The notes beneath the pieces are model-generated. The model did not search any database and was not told the DNA's origin. It was given only the letters and a program-made list of their open reading frames with translations. DNA of 64,000 bases, taken from positions 3,361,383 through 3,425,382 of the forward strand of contig CM022668.1 of assembly GCA_012295275.1 (NCBI GenBank), written 5' to 3'. This stretch comes from Chrysomallon squamiferum (Eukaryota > Mollusca > Gastropoda > Neomphalida > Peltospiridae). Below, in pieces: positions 53,082 to 64,000 of this stretch. The position numbers were made by a program, and so were the translations under genes. Position 1 is the first letter of the stretch, and every line of letters starts with the position of its first letter.

Positions 53082-53316
53082 GCAGCAAACCCAGATCAGT
53101 CTGAAATATTCACTTAGACACCAGTTAGTGCATATTTATTAATAATAATTTGCGAAAGGAAGATTCAAAAGGTTTTGTTTATTTATTTATATGAGAGAGG
53201 AAAGAAATAGAAACTCATACTCAGAATCATTAAAAATACTGCAGTGCTAGACAGATATGTAGAAGAAATAGAATATAAATGATCTTAGCTACACTAAAAT
53301 AATTGTGTGAGCAATA

Positions 53317-53384
53317 TAAATCTTAACAACTTTTCATAGAAATCTTAACAACTTTTCATATAAATCTTAACAACTTTTCATTCC
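53317..53384 (+). repeat. three tandem copies of a 22-23-bp unit
   Basis: AATCTTAACAACTTTTCATA is repeated three times with one or two base changes, in otherwise plain AT-rich DNA. Confidence 0.8.
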
Positions 53385-55870
53385 CCTTATAATCATAATG
53401 ACAGTAGCCAGATTTCACTTTTCCAGTTGTCTCTCTAGGTGGTTCTATCAACTAACAGAACTCATATTAATAATTAAAGTGATGTCAGCAGCCCAATTTG
53501 CATATCTTTGTTAATCATTTGTGTATCATTTCTTAAATGAAAGTTTCTCTGGTGACTATCTAGTCATATTTTATTTTACCTTATAGCAAATGAAAAACCT
53601 GAGAACATGGTAAAATATTTTAGGAAACTTAAAATTAAACACGTTCTCCCACTGATTAATAAAATATTCAAGGAAATTTGCCATAAAGATTTCTTTCAGC
53701 ATAATAGGTTTTTGTTTTATTTAAAATTTTATTATTAATCATAGATAAAGCTGTAACATTTATTACTTTTGATCACCTTCCAGTTCACATAACGAAACAA
53801 GACATCAATTTTAAAACCCATTTGAATGAATGTTACAAATGATCCTCTCAAGAAAGGACAATTATATGATGATGAAAAGTAATTGGGGTATAAATATTTG
53901 TAATTCTGAAAAATCATAAAGTGATCTTTGTCACTGTCATTGCTGTGTAATTTTAAATTCTTCACAGGAAGTTTGTATTCTTCTCTATTTTCTGTTTAAG
54001 AATTTATGGTTTTCTTAACAGCATTGTAAACAGATAGAGTAACTAAAAATTAGAAGTCTTGTAAATTAAAGTAAAACAAACAGAAAAACTGATTCAGATA
54101 TTTATTCACCACGATGAGTAATAACTGCCATATAATTAAATATACATTGAAATATCAACTAAAGTTTAAAAAAGAGAAAATAGAATTAACATCTGCTACT
54201 ACTACTAACAGATTATTAAAACATAAATTTAAAATATTCTGGTAAGTAGTATTAAATGTTAATATAACAGAACAAACTATTTGTTTCTTACACATACTAC
54301 AATGAAGAACATAATGTCTGCATTACATTTTTGTAATTTAATGCATTTCTTTTAACTGCTAAGAATTTGTTTACTTTTTACTGTAAACTAATATACAAAT
54401 TTATTTAACTAGCAATAATAAATATCACATTGTGTTACAGCTGTAAACTTGTTAAATTGTTATTAATTTTGTATTACATGCATTTTTAAAAAAAATAAAA
54501 ATTCAGTTTTAATATCAACATTTTTTACTGTGATAAATTTGTAAGAAAATGCCTCAGAGTTGAGTGGTTTTTAATGTGTTTTTTTTTTTTTTTTTACCAA
54601 AACACACTTTCAAGTGGTCAGAGATCAAAGAATGTTTTAGATGTCTTGTAAACAGTTTTGCCAAGTAACCACTAGATCTTGCAGTTGGAATAAAGTAAAT
54701 GGAAAGCAAATGGAGTTCAATTATATATCTACTCTTGAGAGAGCACAGTGCTGGATTTAAATCATACATGCACTTGGGATGGTGGGTAGGGGGAGAAACA
54801 AAATAAAAAATAAAAAAGCTATTAACCAAGAAAATAGTGATACTAAAATAAATAAGGATTAGTCATAAAAATTGGAAAAAAAAAAAAATAAAAAAAAATA
54901 TTACAACATAAACTTTGCTTCCCAATTGCTTGATCATTACAGTATTATTGTTTGTTATGTAGTAGATATTATTGTTTCAGATTGTGTTAGACAGAAAAAG
55001 AAATCCGGCAGAGCTATGTCCCTTGAGCAATTAAGAATACCAACATGTTGGTTAACTTACTAAATTGTACCTCTAGCAGACAAATGTAAAAACATACTTT
55101 AAAGAAGTTTTATTTTAAAATCAGTCTTACCTAATAAAATATAACACGTGCAGTTACAAAATATTTGGTTGCCACCTTTACTCAGCAACATTCTCAATAC
55201 ATTCTTTCAAAGAAGTTAGAAAAATAGTTTACATAGTTTGAAATGTGATACAAAGCCCAAATTTGTTTGTGAAACCTCAACAATCATTATCTGAATTAGT
55301 GAAAAAAAAGTATCTACATTATTCGTGTCTACGCAGCTAACACAGTTATTATTACAACTATAATCTTCTCTACAGTTGATAGCCTGTTCATTGCAATTTA
55401 CAAAAAAACCCCAAAAAACAAACAATTATAATCAGATACTTTTAATAGTCTTTCACAATAGTAAATTTACATTTTTAATTTCTCCATTTTGTTAAATTGT
55501 TATTATGTTTTTATTCAATTACTCCTCACTTAAGGGCAGAGCTCTGTTCCTATGAGTAGTTGTTAAATGAACTGGTCGATATGCAAGTCATTTCTTGCCG
55601 ATATTTCATATATACTGTACACAAAGTGTCAGCCATCTTTAGATATCATTTTAATGTCACATTTGCAACATTTTTAATGTATTTAGTATATATTTTAATG
55701 TTTATACAGAAGTGTACTGAGGACTTTTATAAACAGAATGCAGGAAAATATTTGACACTGAAATGTCACACTGGTATTTCCACAACCAAAGTTCTTGTAC
55801 TCTATATATACATGTATATAAAACTGCTTATATTTTGTATAGAAAATCTGTCTGATATGGGTGCAGTACA

Positions 55871-57720
55871 ATGCAGCATATTCAGCTAACTACTTCTCCA
55901 ACAGTGTTCAACCCTCCTGTTTGCTTTAGTTGCAACAGCTCTGTCCATTTCACAAGGGATTGCACTAGAAATGGGCAGAGAGATTTTCCCAGAGGTAGGT
56001 GGATGAGTAGAAAAGGAGGAAATCAGTACCCTATGGATACTACAAGAGGATGAGGTTTGCTTGGTAAACACTTCTTAAGGAAAGTGATTAATAAATCTGT
56101 ACACACATGCTGGATATCTAGTCTACAGCCTGCTGAACAGATGAAAAATGTCTTAGGTTCAGTCAAAATTAGTGGACAACATCCAGTCTGCATTCCATCT
56201 GAGTCTACTGTTCTAACTAATTCTATATGTCAAACTGATGAGCACAATTTGAGTGGCTATGCTGTGATACAGCAAATGGAAGGCAAGTCCAAATATATAC
56301 CTGCAAATTTTATGGTGACAAACATGTTTGTGTTCAGAATGAACCATTTTAGGTGTGTACTGTAAACTTAGGGTCTTCAGCTATGTGGTTGAAACAAAGA
56401 ACTAGAGTTGGTGTTTTGTCATCTGTGCTAGCGGTAAAAGAACCTCATTCAACAAATAACACGGAGGTAAAATTTAGAAAGACGGAGAAAGGAGAAGAGG
56501 TTTACTTACATTTGTACTCGGAGCTCAACAAGTCACTGTGATAGATTGCATGTTTACATCTCAAACCATGATTGTTCCAATGAGCAGAAGAAAAAGTTAG
56601 AGAGAATACTTAACTGATGTATTAATGCTAAAGATGACCTTGATTTGGGGTTTACTGTAAAACATAACATATGCACAACTGATAACATACCAGTGTCTCA
56701 ACTGTACAGAAGAATTTCACAGTCAGTATCAGGAAGTCAAGGAGCAGCAAGATGTAATTTGACCCAGCCATATGCATCTCCTATTGTTATAGAGAAAAAA
56801 GGACTACACAATTCATCTGTATGTGGACTATACTAGAAATTACTGCTTTCCAGTACTTAGAATTAGATACCTTGCATGGTGCAAAATGTTTAAAACACTA
56901 GATATGGCCAGTGGATACAACTAGGTTACAACTGAGGATAAAGACAAAGACAAAACTGCATTCATCATGTCAATGGGTTTGAATACAATCAAGTACCTTT
57001 TGCTTCAGAGAGCAGATATTTATGCAAGTTCATTTGATGAACACATACAGACTAGAGGTATTTAACATTTTAAAATAGCACAGGCTCAAACTAAAACTAA
57101 GCAAATGCTGCTTCCTTAAAAAAGAAGTGAAATACACTGCACCACATTATAAATGAAATTATTGTTAGTTCACATTAACTCATTTAAACAATTGATAGAG
57201 TTACAATGCCTCAAACTGGTACTACAAGAGAACAAGGTTTGGCTGAAGACCAGCAAGAGCAGGAGACAAATTTCAGTCCGATTTGTTGTGAGTCAGATAT
57301 TAGAGGAAAAATGTACAAAACCAACTCAAATGCAAGTTTTTATGACAAACGGTTTGCTCAGTGTGAGTAATTGTATTGTAAACAAAGAAATTTTATGTAA
57401 ACTGCTTGATCTTGCCTATATCTATTTAATCTCTCAGAGATTATCTATGTATAAAAGATTCTCACAGAGGTAAATGGACAAACAGAAGGCTTAGAAGTCA
57501 GTATCCTAGTAGTGCAAGACCAGTAAGAGCAGTGGGAAACTTCAAGCTGGTCAAGGTAAACACTCTAGTCGGTGTACACATAGAGTCTACAACTATTTGG
57601 CTGAAACAAAAACTAGAGTACATATTTGTCAGTATCAGAGGCAGAATAGCCTCAGTCAATGAGCAGCATGGAGGTGAGATTTAGAAATGCAAAAGAATTA
57701 TATTTATTTAACAAAATATG
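55871..57720 (+). mobile_element. degraded Ty3/gypsy-like LTR retrotransposon relic (gag-NC to RT)
   Basis: Fragments in all three frames line up in the order of a Ty3/gypsy element. A nucleocapsid CCHC knuckle (CFSCNSSVHFTRDC; C-x2-C-x4-H-x4-C) lies at about 55919-55960. A protease/linker-like region follows near 56150-56420 (SGQHPVCIPSEST, then NLGSSAMWLKQRTRVGVL). The reverse transcriptase start (QPYASPIVIEKK) is near 56770-56810, followed by fragments resembling the substrate-binding and pre-YxDD blocks (DKTAFIMSMGL) to about 57060. Stops and frameshifts separate every block, and the catalytic Asp-Asp motif is not seen. Part of the gag-NC/linker sequence seems to recur at about 57465-57690. 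No LTRs were found. Inactive fossil. Confidence 0.68.
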
Positions 57721-58506
57721 TTCATGACTGTCTTCTTGTTTAATAATCTTATGAATGTTTCCGAGGACATGAGAGGAATTTGTGAGGGATTTAACTAAAA
57801 AATTAACAAACACCAGTAGGGTGTCAAAAGTTAAGCTCTCTTTTCATTTAAATTTGGGGCATCTGAGAAATTCCTGCTTGACAGACTGTCACTGGGTCTA
57901 TCTTAAGGAACTCAGGTCAGTTGTGGTCTATTAGTATTGGTCTGGTGTGTGTGAGTTTTCTGTGTGACAGGTGTGAAAGACAGTTCACTGAAAGCGAAGA
58001 AGACATTTGGGAGCAATCCTCCATATCATATACATTATCTACATCTTATCATCATGGATAAAAGAATACAACTAAGATTGAACTAGTTTTTGTGTGAGGG
58101 TGCTTTATGCACCCAGCCTAACATATGTATAAAAAAATATATTCTAACTTTTCATACTCTGGATGAATTAATAAATAAATGGATGGTTTAACGATGGAAT
58201 ATATTTTAAGAACTCTGTTTACAAACATGTGAAACATTTCAAGTTTATCTAAAAAGAAATAAACAAATAGTTAAATAAATAAATAACAATAATTAGAGAT
58301 TTTAACTTTACAGAAATGAATGATAATAGTAACTGTATTTATCAAAAAATATCAGATATTAACCTAATTCTGCATTTCCAAAAAACATGCATGAAACTAT
58401 TTTAAATTTTAAATCAGAGAACATAATAAAAAATATAAATTTCTAACTGATAACATGTTTCATGTAGAAAGACGCCTCTCAGACTTGGCCAGTCAGTGCG
58501 GTGGCT

Positions 58507-58909
58507 GGAAAAAAAGTCACAATTTTTATACAACAAAATATATGTCACATCATAGTATGCATGGGGTAATTGTTAAGCTTATTGATTAGGTCAGTTAGGC
58601 TATATTAAAGAAGGAAGCTTCATATTGTGCTCTAGTATGGAAGTTATTCATAGCAATAAGGCTGGTAACAAAATCTGCTATGAGGAGTTCATGTGAACAG
58701 GCGACAGTGGTTAACATCATCCAGCAACTTGTGTGTCGATTCCTTCGAGGACTGCAAGACTGTGGCAGAATTTATTCGTGGTATTGGGTGGGACAATAAA
58801 CCACCAACATTAAAATCAAAGATCGTTAACAAAAAACTCTGACAAAATGTGTTTAACTTATCTTTCATTTCTAATATTTTTCTTAATTAAAAATTGTGAC
58901 TTTTTTTCC
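58507..58909. mobile_element. MITE-like element with perfect 21-bp terminal inverted repeats
   Basis: GGAAAAAAAGTCACAATTTT plus one more T at 58507-58527 is exactly reverse-complemented at 58889-58909. The 361-bp interior has no ORF of note. Just outside the right repeat the motif recurs imperfectly (on the minus strand GGAAAAATGTCACA then GGAAAAAAAGTCACA). No target duplication is obvious, so the superfamily is undetermined. It lies 57 bp past the GPN2 stop codon, so it may be transcribed in that gene's 3' UTR. Confidence 0.6.
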
Positions 58910-58966
58910 TGTGACATTTTTCCTAGATTTGTCAGTACTGTGGCTAACTGTAACTGTAAATAACTG

Positions 58967-60449
58967 TTAAGTTCTGATTTCCTTTTCACCTACATCAACA
59001 TTATTCATATGTGGGTCCGTGTCCATATACTTCTCACGAATGTCTTTAAGTTTCTCATACTCAAACTCTGCCCCCATTGCACATGAAAACATGTCCTCAA
59101 TGTTTCTCTCTTCCACATCACCAAATATAAAACCATTTGCTTTGTCTGCTGCCTGGATTACTCGGAGTATGCTGTCTCTGTCCTGTTAGAAACAAAATAA
59201 AAACACATTAAAATTCTTTCAATTTCTGTTAACAATAAACGTAGATGTACTATTTTCAGTTTCACTTGATAGCATACATATTATTCTATGTGTCAGTACT
59301 AATACATACTTTTATGATACAAATTCAAGGTCTGCAAACTTCGCAGTTATGAATGTTTATTAAAAAAAATAATAATAATATATTTTTCTGACAATGCCAG
59401 AAGAAAGTTATAAAGAATCAATGTGAATGATATCTGGTGCAGAGGTAAAGAGCTCTTGGATTAGATGATGTCAGGAAATCTAGAACTGAAATGTTGTTGT
59501 TAGGCAAATGATAAATACAGACATTTACCTGAATACTGAGTGCAAGAAATGAAACCAGACTATAGTTCTCTATTACTTCCATCAAAGCCTTGTTTAGCGT
59601 TTTATATTTCTGGAAAAATGGATCATCCTGCAAAGCAACATTTCAACAGATAAGTTTTTTAATTTGCTTTCAAATAATTCTACCAACTATTAAAATCTAA
59701 TCTGACTATCAAAAATAGCATTTGAATTTGTTTTATTTGGATATTTTCATATAAAAATGTGAAAAATACAAATATAACTATAAATTTAGCTATAGCAAAA
59801 CTTGGGCTGGTGCCATAGAAGGTAAGAGTGATTTGTTTACCTGTAGTTGCTCTAGAAGATAATTCAAATCTAGAACTTCTGTGTAATAATCAAGATTAAA
59901 AGCCAGCTTGCCGTACTTCTCAATGAGATCAGCTTTAGACAAGATGTTGATGTGTGGCAGTTCCATCTGCAACATGGTCACCAGTGATGTTAGGAGAACA
60001 GAAATAAACTTGCTGGCATCATTGCAATAATGAGAGTCAACAAGGTGAACAGCAACCAGTCTGTAGTCCCACTTTACAAGTTGTTGTAACATATTTTTTA
60101 CTGAACTGTGATGTGTGTACAACTCCACCTGCCCAGGAAAGTCAAACAAAAGATATTTGTCCTTCACCTTTTCTAACTGTGACTGTAACCAGTCAAAATT
60201 TTTTTCAAGATATTCCATACAGTAGATGAGTCCTCCATTTGGTCCTAATTTCAGACTGTCCATAACATCAGTTAGTGTAATAAGGTCTGAAATGTCTACA
60301 TCACATTTGTAAAGGAGGTTGTCATTGGCTGGATCTAAATTCACAACAGCAACATCACGGCCCAAGCGATTGAGAAAAGCTGATATTTCAGCACAGTAAG
60401 TGGTCTTCCCTGACCCTGGTGGGCCGATGACAACTTGACCAAACAACAT
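58967..60449 (-). CDS. GPN2: GPN-loop GTPase 2, complete
   Basis: Three minus-strand exons, 59841-60449, 59529-59627 and 58967-59182, encode 307 residues (human GPN2 310). Exon 1 holds the whole GTPase core: P-loop [11 protein letters not shown] at residues 9-19, NLDPAND, the family-defining insertion LGPNGG with the Gly-Pro-Asn loop, switch [12 protein letters not shown], and the [35 protein letters not shown] (base-recognition SKAD) and [12 protein letters not shown] signatures. Exon 2 gives [12 protein letters not shown] and [10 protein letters not shown], exon 3 [16 protein letters not shown] GTPases dimerise and help assemble and import RNA polymerase II in the cytoplasm and nucleus. The start ([11 protein letters not shown]) is shorter than human, which has about eight extra residues. 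An upstream acceptor at 60480 and a donor at 60930 suggest a non-coding 5' exon (60931 to about 60980). Divergent neighbour of COMMD10. Confidence 0.95.
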
Positions 60450-60930
60450 GATTTATTTTGTATATTAAAAACTGTATATCTGTGAAACAAAAATTTTATA
60501 TGCAAAATTGTAACATTATTTTGAAAAATATTTATCTTTCGTGTTCTCTTGAGTACTGATTTACCTTCTTTTCTTTATTTCATTTCTTCCTTTTTTTAAT
60601 AATACAAATTGAAACTAACTGTGACACAATTTTGGAAGGTGTAAACGTGGAAAATTATAAACGTAATAAATTGAAATTATGACCTTATTATATAATATAA
60701 TTTATTTTAATTATTAGAATAGTATTGATATTATTAGTTATTTAAGTTATTACTTATTAAGTTATAGTAATTCTGTAATGTAACTTATAAATGTTACTGA
60801 AACACAGCGTTAATCGATTTTAACCGGACAGATCTCAATAAAAATAGCTGATTTTCCTCATTTTCTGTTTTGAACCAGGTGGGGAGAACAACAGCAATTC
60901 TTTCCTCAGATTCATCAGAAGAAGACTTAC

Positions 60931-60980
60931 AATCAAAATAATTCATTGTTTATGGAGGTCGCCATTTTTATTTTGTTTGT
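60931..60980 (-). promoter_or_regulatory. probable non-coding 5' exon of GPN2 with a 10-codon uORF
   Basis: On the minus strand ATGGCGACCTCC (ATG at 60965) opens a 10-codon frame that ends TGA just before the donor GATT|GTAAGT (donor GT at 60930-60929). It would splice to the acceptor ending at 60480, 31 bases before the GPN2 start. Confidence 0.4.
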
Positions 60981-61232
60981 TAGGAATTCCACCATCTATT
61001 AATATTACTCGTTTCTTTTCCAAATTATATAAAATATTCATCATGATGTATACATTTTAAGAAATACCCCACCGGGTAGATTAAGTAAATGTGTTTTTGT
61101 AAATGGTACGCTTAAAGTAAGTCATACTGATAATTTTTACTGACAGTGACACGGTGAATAACTGGTATTAATTTTCTAGACCGGAATTCCTTTCATTTCT
61201 TTTCTGTAAAAGAAACGAATTATAAAGACTAA

Positions 61233-61240
61233 TCACGTGA
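61233..61240. promoter_or_regulatory. palindromic E-box TCACGTGA at COMMD10 promoter
   Basis: TCACGTGA, 11 bp before the COMMD10 ATG, matches the USF/MITF/TFEB (CLEAR) core. Factor assignment is inference. Confidence 0.45.
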
Positions 61241-61250
61241 TTTCCTGACA

Positions 61251-61916
61251 ATGGCTTTAATGTTTTCTGCAACTCCAAGGTTGGTAAATCATTAACAGTA
61301 AAGGAAACAATAGTATTTATTGATATTTATTTATAATTACAATGGTATTTGACGATTTAATTTCATAAAAGTTAAATGTCACCGCCCCCAAAATCAGAAC
61401 ATTTGTCAGGACCGACGTAAAACACGGGTACGGATACATAGATGATAGAAATGTATCGTACTTTTACGAGTAAAAAAACCCTTTTATTAAATTCTTTTCT
61501 TTTTGAAGAATAATTTGTATATCCCTCATCATTAAAACAAATAAATAAAAATAAAAATAAAACAGAAATAAAAATTATTACATGAAGAGTAAATAGTGTT
61601 TATAGAATTATATTTAATCTTTTTCAGCATCAAGAAAGCAGTGTGTTTGATAAATGATCTGAATCCATCCAAATTTCCACTCCTTTTGTCAAGAATTACT
61701 CAGAAACTTCATCTAAAGGTTGGTTTATGTCTTCTTTATTTTAATGCTATTTCTATCTCTCTAGAAGTTGTTTTATTGTTGCATATTTAATATCAATGTT
61801 TTATTTATTTTCTGTGAAATCTATAAATTTAAGAACAGAATATGGTGTATCTATATATATCTTCATTTAAATTTGACTTCTATACTTAATACAACTTAAA
61901 TTTTTCTTTTCCTTAA

Positions 61917-61954
<38 letters not shown>

Positions 61955-63544
61955 GAATAAGATATACATATATGGTTTTCTATTTTAGGATGAAAGAACA
62001 TTCAGTGATGAGGAGGAAGAAAAATTGCAAGGTACTTTTGACTTATCTGCCCCTGATCTAGAACTTGTTCTTCAAACACTGGAATTCATTTTACAACAGG
62101 CAAGAATATATTTTATTTATGTAATCATTGATTATAGTTATTATTACCAATAGCTATAACAGCAGCAGCATACTAGTAGAGTATGGTTCCATATCTATGG
62201 TTGCAATAATAATGTCATTATAACTGAATTAATAGTAAAACAAAATAATAAAATTATTATTATTTTTTTTTTTTCTTCAGGAGTTATTACTTTTAGCCTT
62301 TTAAATTAGTTAATATTTTGATTAGGATATGAACTAATAATGTAGATAGTAAGTGTTAAGTTTAAGTTTCTTCATAACCAATTCTGAATTGACAAAGTTT
62401 ATGTCTGTTTCAGTATTTAGGGGACATTTTCCTGAGTACAGTTTAGTCTGATACTATACTTAAGAAAAAGAAGAGGAAAAGCAATTTTTAAATAATTTAT
62501 TTTAAGTATATCATTTTTTATTATTTTTATTTTTATATTATTTCTATTATTTTTTAACACAGTCTGCATACCATGCTGCCAAACCCACAGTATTAGCTCA
62601 GCAGTTACAGCAGTTAGAACTGGCAGAAGACAAAGTAAGTTTTTAAATTAACCCTTTTTCTTCTGTACAAATAAGTGTTTCCAAAACAGAATTAGACTTG
62701 CATTATATTTTATGTTTTCTGACAGATACTCATTATATATCCTGACCATGCAGTGATAAAAGAAAGACTGTTACATCCAGCTGCATAGTTGAAACATTGA
62801 CCATCATTGTCAAAATTGTAAAAATATTCAATATTACCACACAGAAAAACTATAATTAATAATACATATTTTTATTTCTTTTGTTACTGGAGATCTGTTG
62901 TTTTTACCCCCAAAACATTACAAAATAAAAATGAGAATAATCTTTTTAAATTCTTACATTACTGTTTCTACATAAATAAAAAAACAAATATATAAATATA
63001 AAAATTAAAAAATTAAAAATTAAAAATAATAAATAAATTAAAATTATCAATATTTATATAGATATGATTAAATTTTCTTTTTTATATTAAAAAATTTAAG
63101 GTTCAGACAATTGTTCAGAAATGGGCAGCCAGTTCAAGTGAGATAGTGCAGAAACTAAGGGAAACTACTCTTGTGCCAAAACAGGTAACCCTTTAATGAT
63201 GCTTTGAAATGTGACCACAGACTTTTACTGTATGCTAATAGTGGCTTTTATAATTGTTTATTTAATAAATTAATTAAAATGAGATAGAAGATGATAAAAT
63301 GCACTAATTATTCAAGAATCTGTACAATCTAAGTTTTAAATATTTGTAAAATAAGAATAAAAACAAATGAAAAATACAGAAAATCATTAATAATTTCAAG
63401 ATACAATAAAGTTTTAATATTTCTTTTTTCCAGCTGGAGACTATAAATTGGAGACTTAATCTTCAAATGGCTCAATCCAGTAGATCAAAACTAAAAATAC
63501 CAAATGCTATCATTGAGCTTGCAGTGAATGATGAAAACACTGAG
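61251..63544 (+). CDS. COMMD10: COMM domain-containing protein 10 (COMMD10), C-terminus beyond window
   Basis: Six exons are visible: 61251-61279, 61628-61718, 61989-62099, 62563-62634, 63101-63184 and 63434-63544, joining in phase to 166 residues of the expected ~200. Exon 1 ([10 protein letters not shown]) joins [17 protein letters not shown] to give the ATPSIKKAV start that mirrors human ESPSMKKAV. Later pieces are [46 protein letters not shown], and the COMM domain onset [23 protein letters not shown]10 belongs to the COMMD/CCDC22/CCDC93 (CCC) complex that works with Retriever in endosomal recycling. The N-terminal helical domain is complete, and the COMM domain is cut by the window edge. 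Introns 1 and 2 have GTTGGT donors, and intron 3 has a GC donor (CAG|GCAAGA). A palindromic E-box TCACGTGA lies at 61233-61240, 11 bp before the start. Confidence 0.93.
61919..61950. repeat. (AT)n microsatellite in COMMD10 intron 2
   Basis: 32-bp AT tract upstream of exon 61989-62099. Confidence 0.95.
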
Positions 63545-63579
63545 GTAAAGATCCAGTGGTTATTATTACTACATATTTA

Positions 63580-64000
63580 CAATTTTTATTTAATTAATAG
63601 CTTTGTTAAAACTGAAGATACTTATTTTGTTATAAATAAGTTTTCTTAAAAGTGTAAATATTTATTTTGTTTTTAATAGTTTTCTTAAAATTGTAAATAC
63701 TTATTTTTTATTATTACTATTATTATTAAATTGTCAAAAAAATATTTGTTTATTATTAGTAGTATTATTAACATCATAAATATTTATTTGGTTATTATTA
63801 ATGGTTTTAGTAAAAAGGTAAATACTATTTTAATAATACTAATAATAACAACATAAATAATTACCATTTTAATAAAACTGATAATAACAAAATAAATATT
63901 TACAACTTTACTACTGCTAATAATAACAAAACAAATATTTTTAATTTTAATATAAAATAACTAATAATAACAATAAATATTTACAATATTTCTATTGACA
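63580..64000. repeat. decayed AT-rich inverted repeat in COMMD10 intron
   Basis: The left half repeats GTAAATATTTATTTTGTT-like units (about 63650-63790), and the right half repeats the reverse complement AACAAAATAAATATTTACAA (about 63840-63990). The orientation switch makes a potential long hairpin within the intron after exon 6. Confidence 0.6.

Larger units (their letters stand above)
51710..55860. other. non-coding AT-rich stretch with one minus-strand repeat-type ORF
   Basis: A 127-codon minus-strand frame (51649-52032) contains the twin motifs AILAPMDG and VYLAPIFV and a Lys/Arg-rich end encoded by low-complexity sequence. It is probably part of an unidentified repeat. Otherwise only simple repeats. 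Confidence 0.35.

Noticed and set aside
60850-60952. Plus-strand frame reading VGRTTAILSSDSSEEDLQSK
   Set aside because: Short, has no partner exon and overlaps the inferred minus-strand 5' region of GPN2; acidic tail probably chance.

Overview
This is eukaryotic, animal nuclear DNA. Coding sequence is sparse, small exons with GT-AG introns sit in a very AT-rich background, and long AT, CA, CT and ATT microsatellites are everywhere. The gene set (RGS9BP-type, ARL15, RNF115/126, GPN2, COMMD10) is metazoan. Long AT-rich introns, dense simple repeats and diverged relics of jockey-like, Ty3/gypsy, hAT and Tc1/pogo-like elements fit a lophotrochozoan, most probably a cephalopod mollusc. That placement is inference; nothing here proves the species.

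Layout. (1) 0.8-3.8 kb, minus strand: four middle exons of an R9AP/RGS9BP-like membrane anchor for RGS proteins; both ends are missing. (2) 3.8-18 kb: mostly non-coding, with microsatellites, a four-unit minisatellite, an inverted repeat around a tRNA-like SINE remnant, and one orphan candidate exon near 15 kb. (3) 18.2-18.7 kb, plus strand: a candidate small two-exon gene of about 91 codons, unrecognised. (4) 19.8-22.6 kb: a large degraded palindrome, followed at 22.9-23.3 kb by a jockey-like non-LTR retrotransposon relic. (5) 30.5-32.5 kb, minus: ARL15, four exons, first exon not found. (6) 32.7-35.5 kb: two opposed copies of one Tc1/pogo-like MITE and a hAT-like relic. (7) 36.1-40.2 kb, plus: a complete nine-exon RNF115/126 E3 ubiquitin ligase with a full CRE just upstream. 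(8) 43.5-46.2 kb, plus: a secreted coiled-coil protein, probably with a 5' exon near a CRE. (9) 47.2-47.7 kb: an internally deleted hAT element with a perfect 8-bp target duplication. (10) 51.3-57.7 kb: transposase-like and Ty3/gypsy relics. (11) 58.5-58.9 kb: a MITE-like element with perfect 21-bp terminal inverted repeats. (12) 59.0-63.5 kb: GPN2 (minus) and COMMD10 (plus), divergently arranged and probably sharing a promoter; COMMD10 runs off the right edge.

The recognised genes are unrelated housekeeping or signalling genes: G-protein regulation, an ARF-like GTPase, ubiquitin ligation, RNA polymerase II assembly, and endosomal COMMD/CCC trafficking. They do not form a pathway or cluster. 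I found no rRNA or tRNA gene, CRISPR array or prokaryotic-style system.
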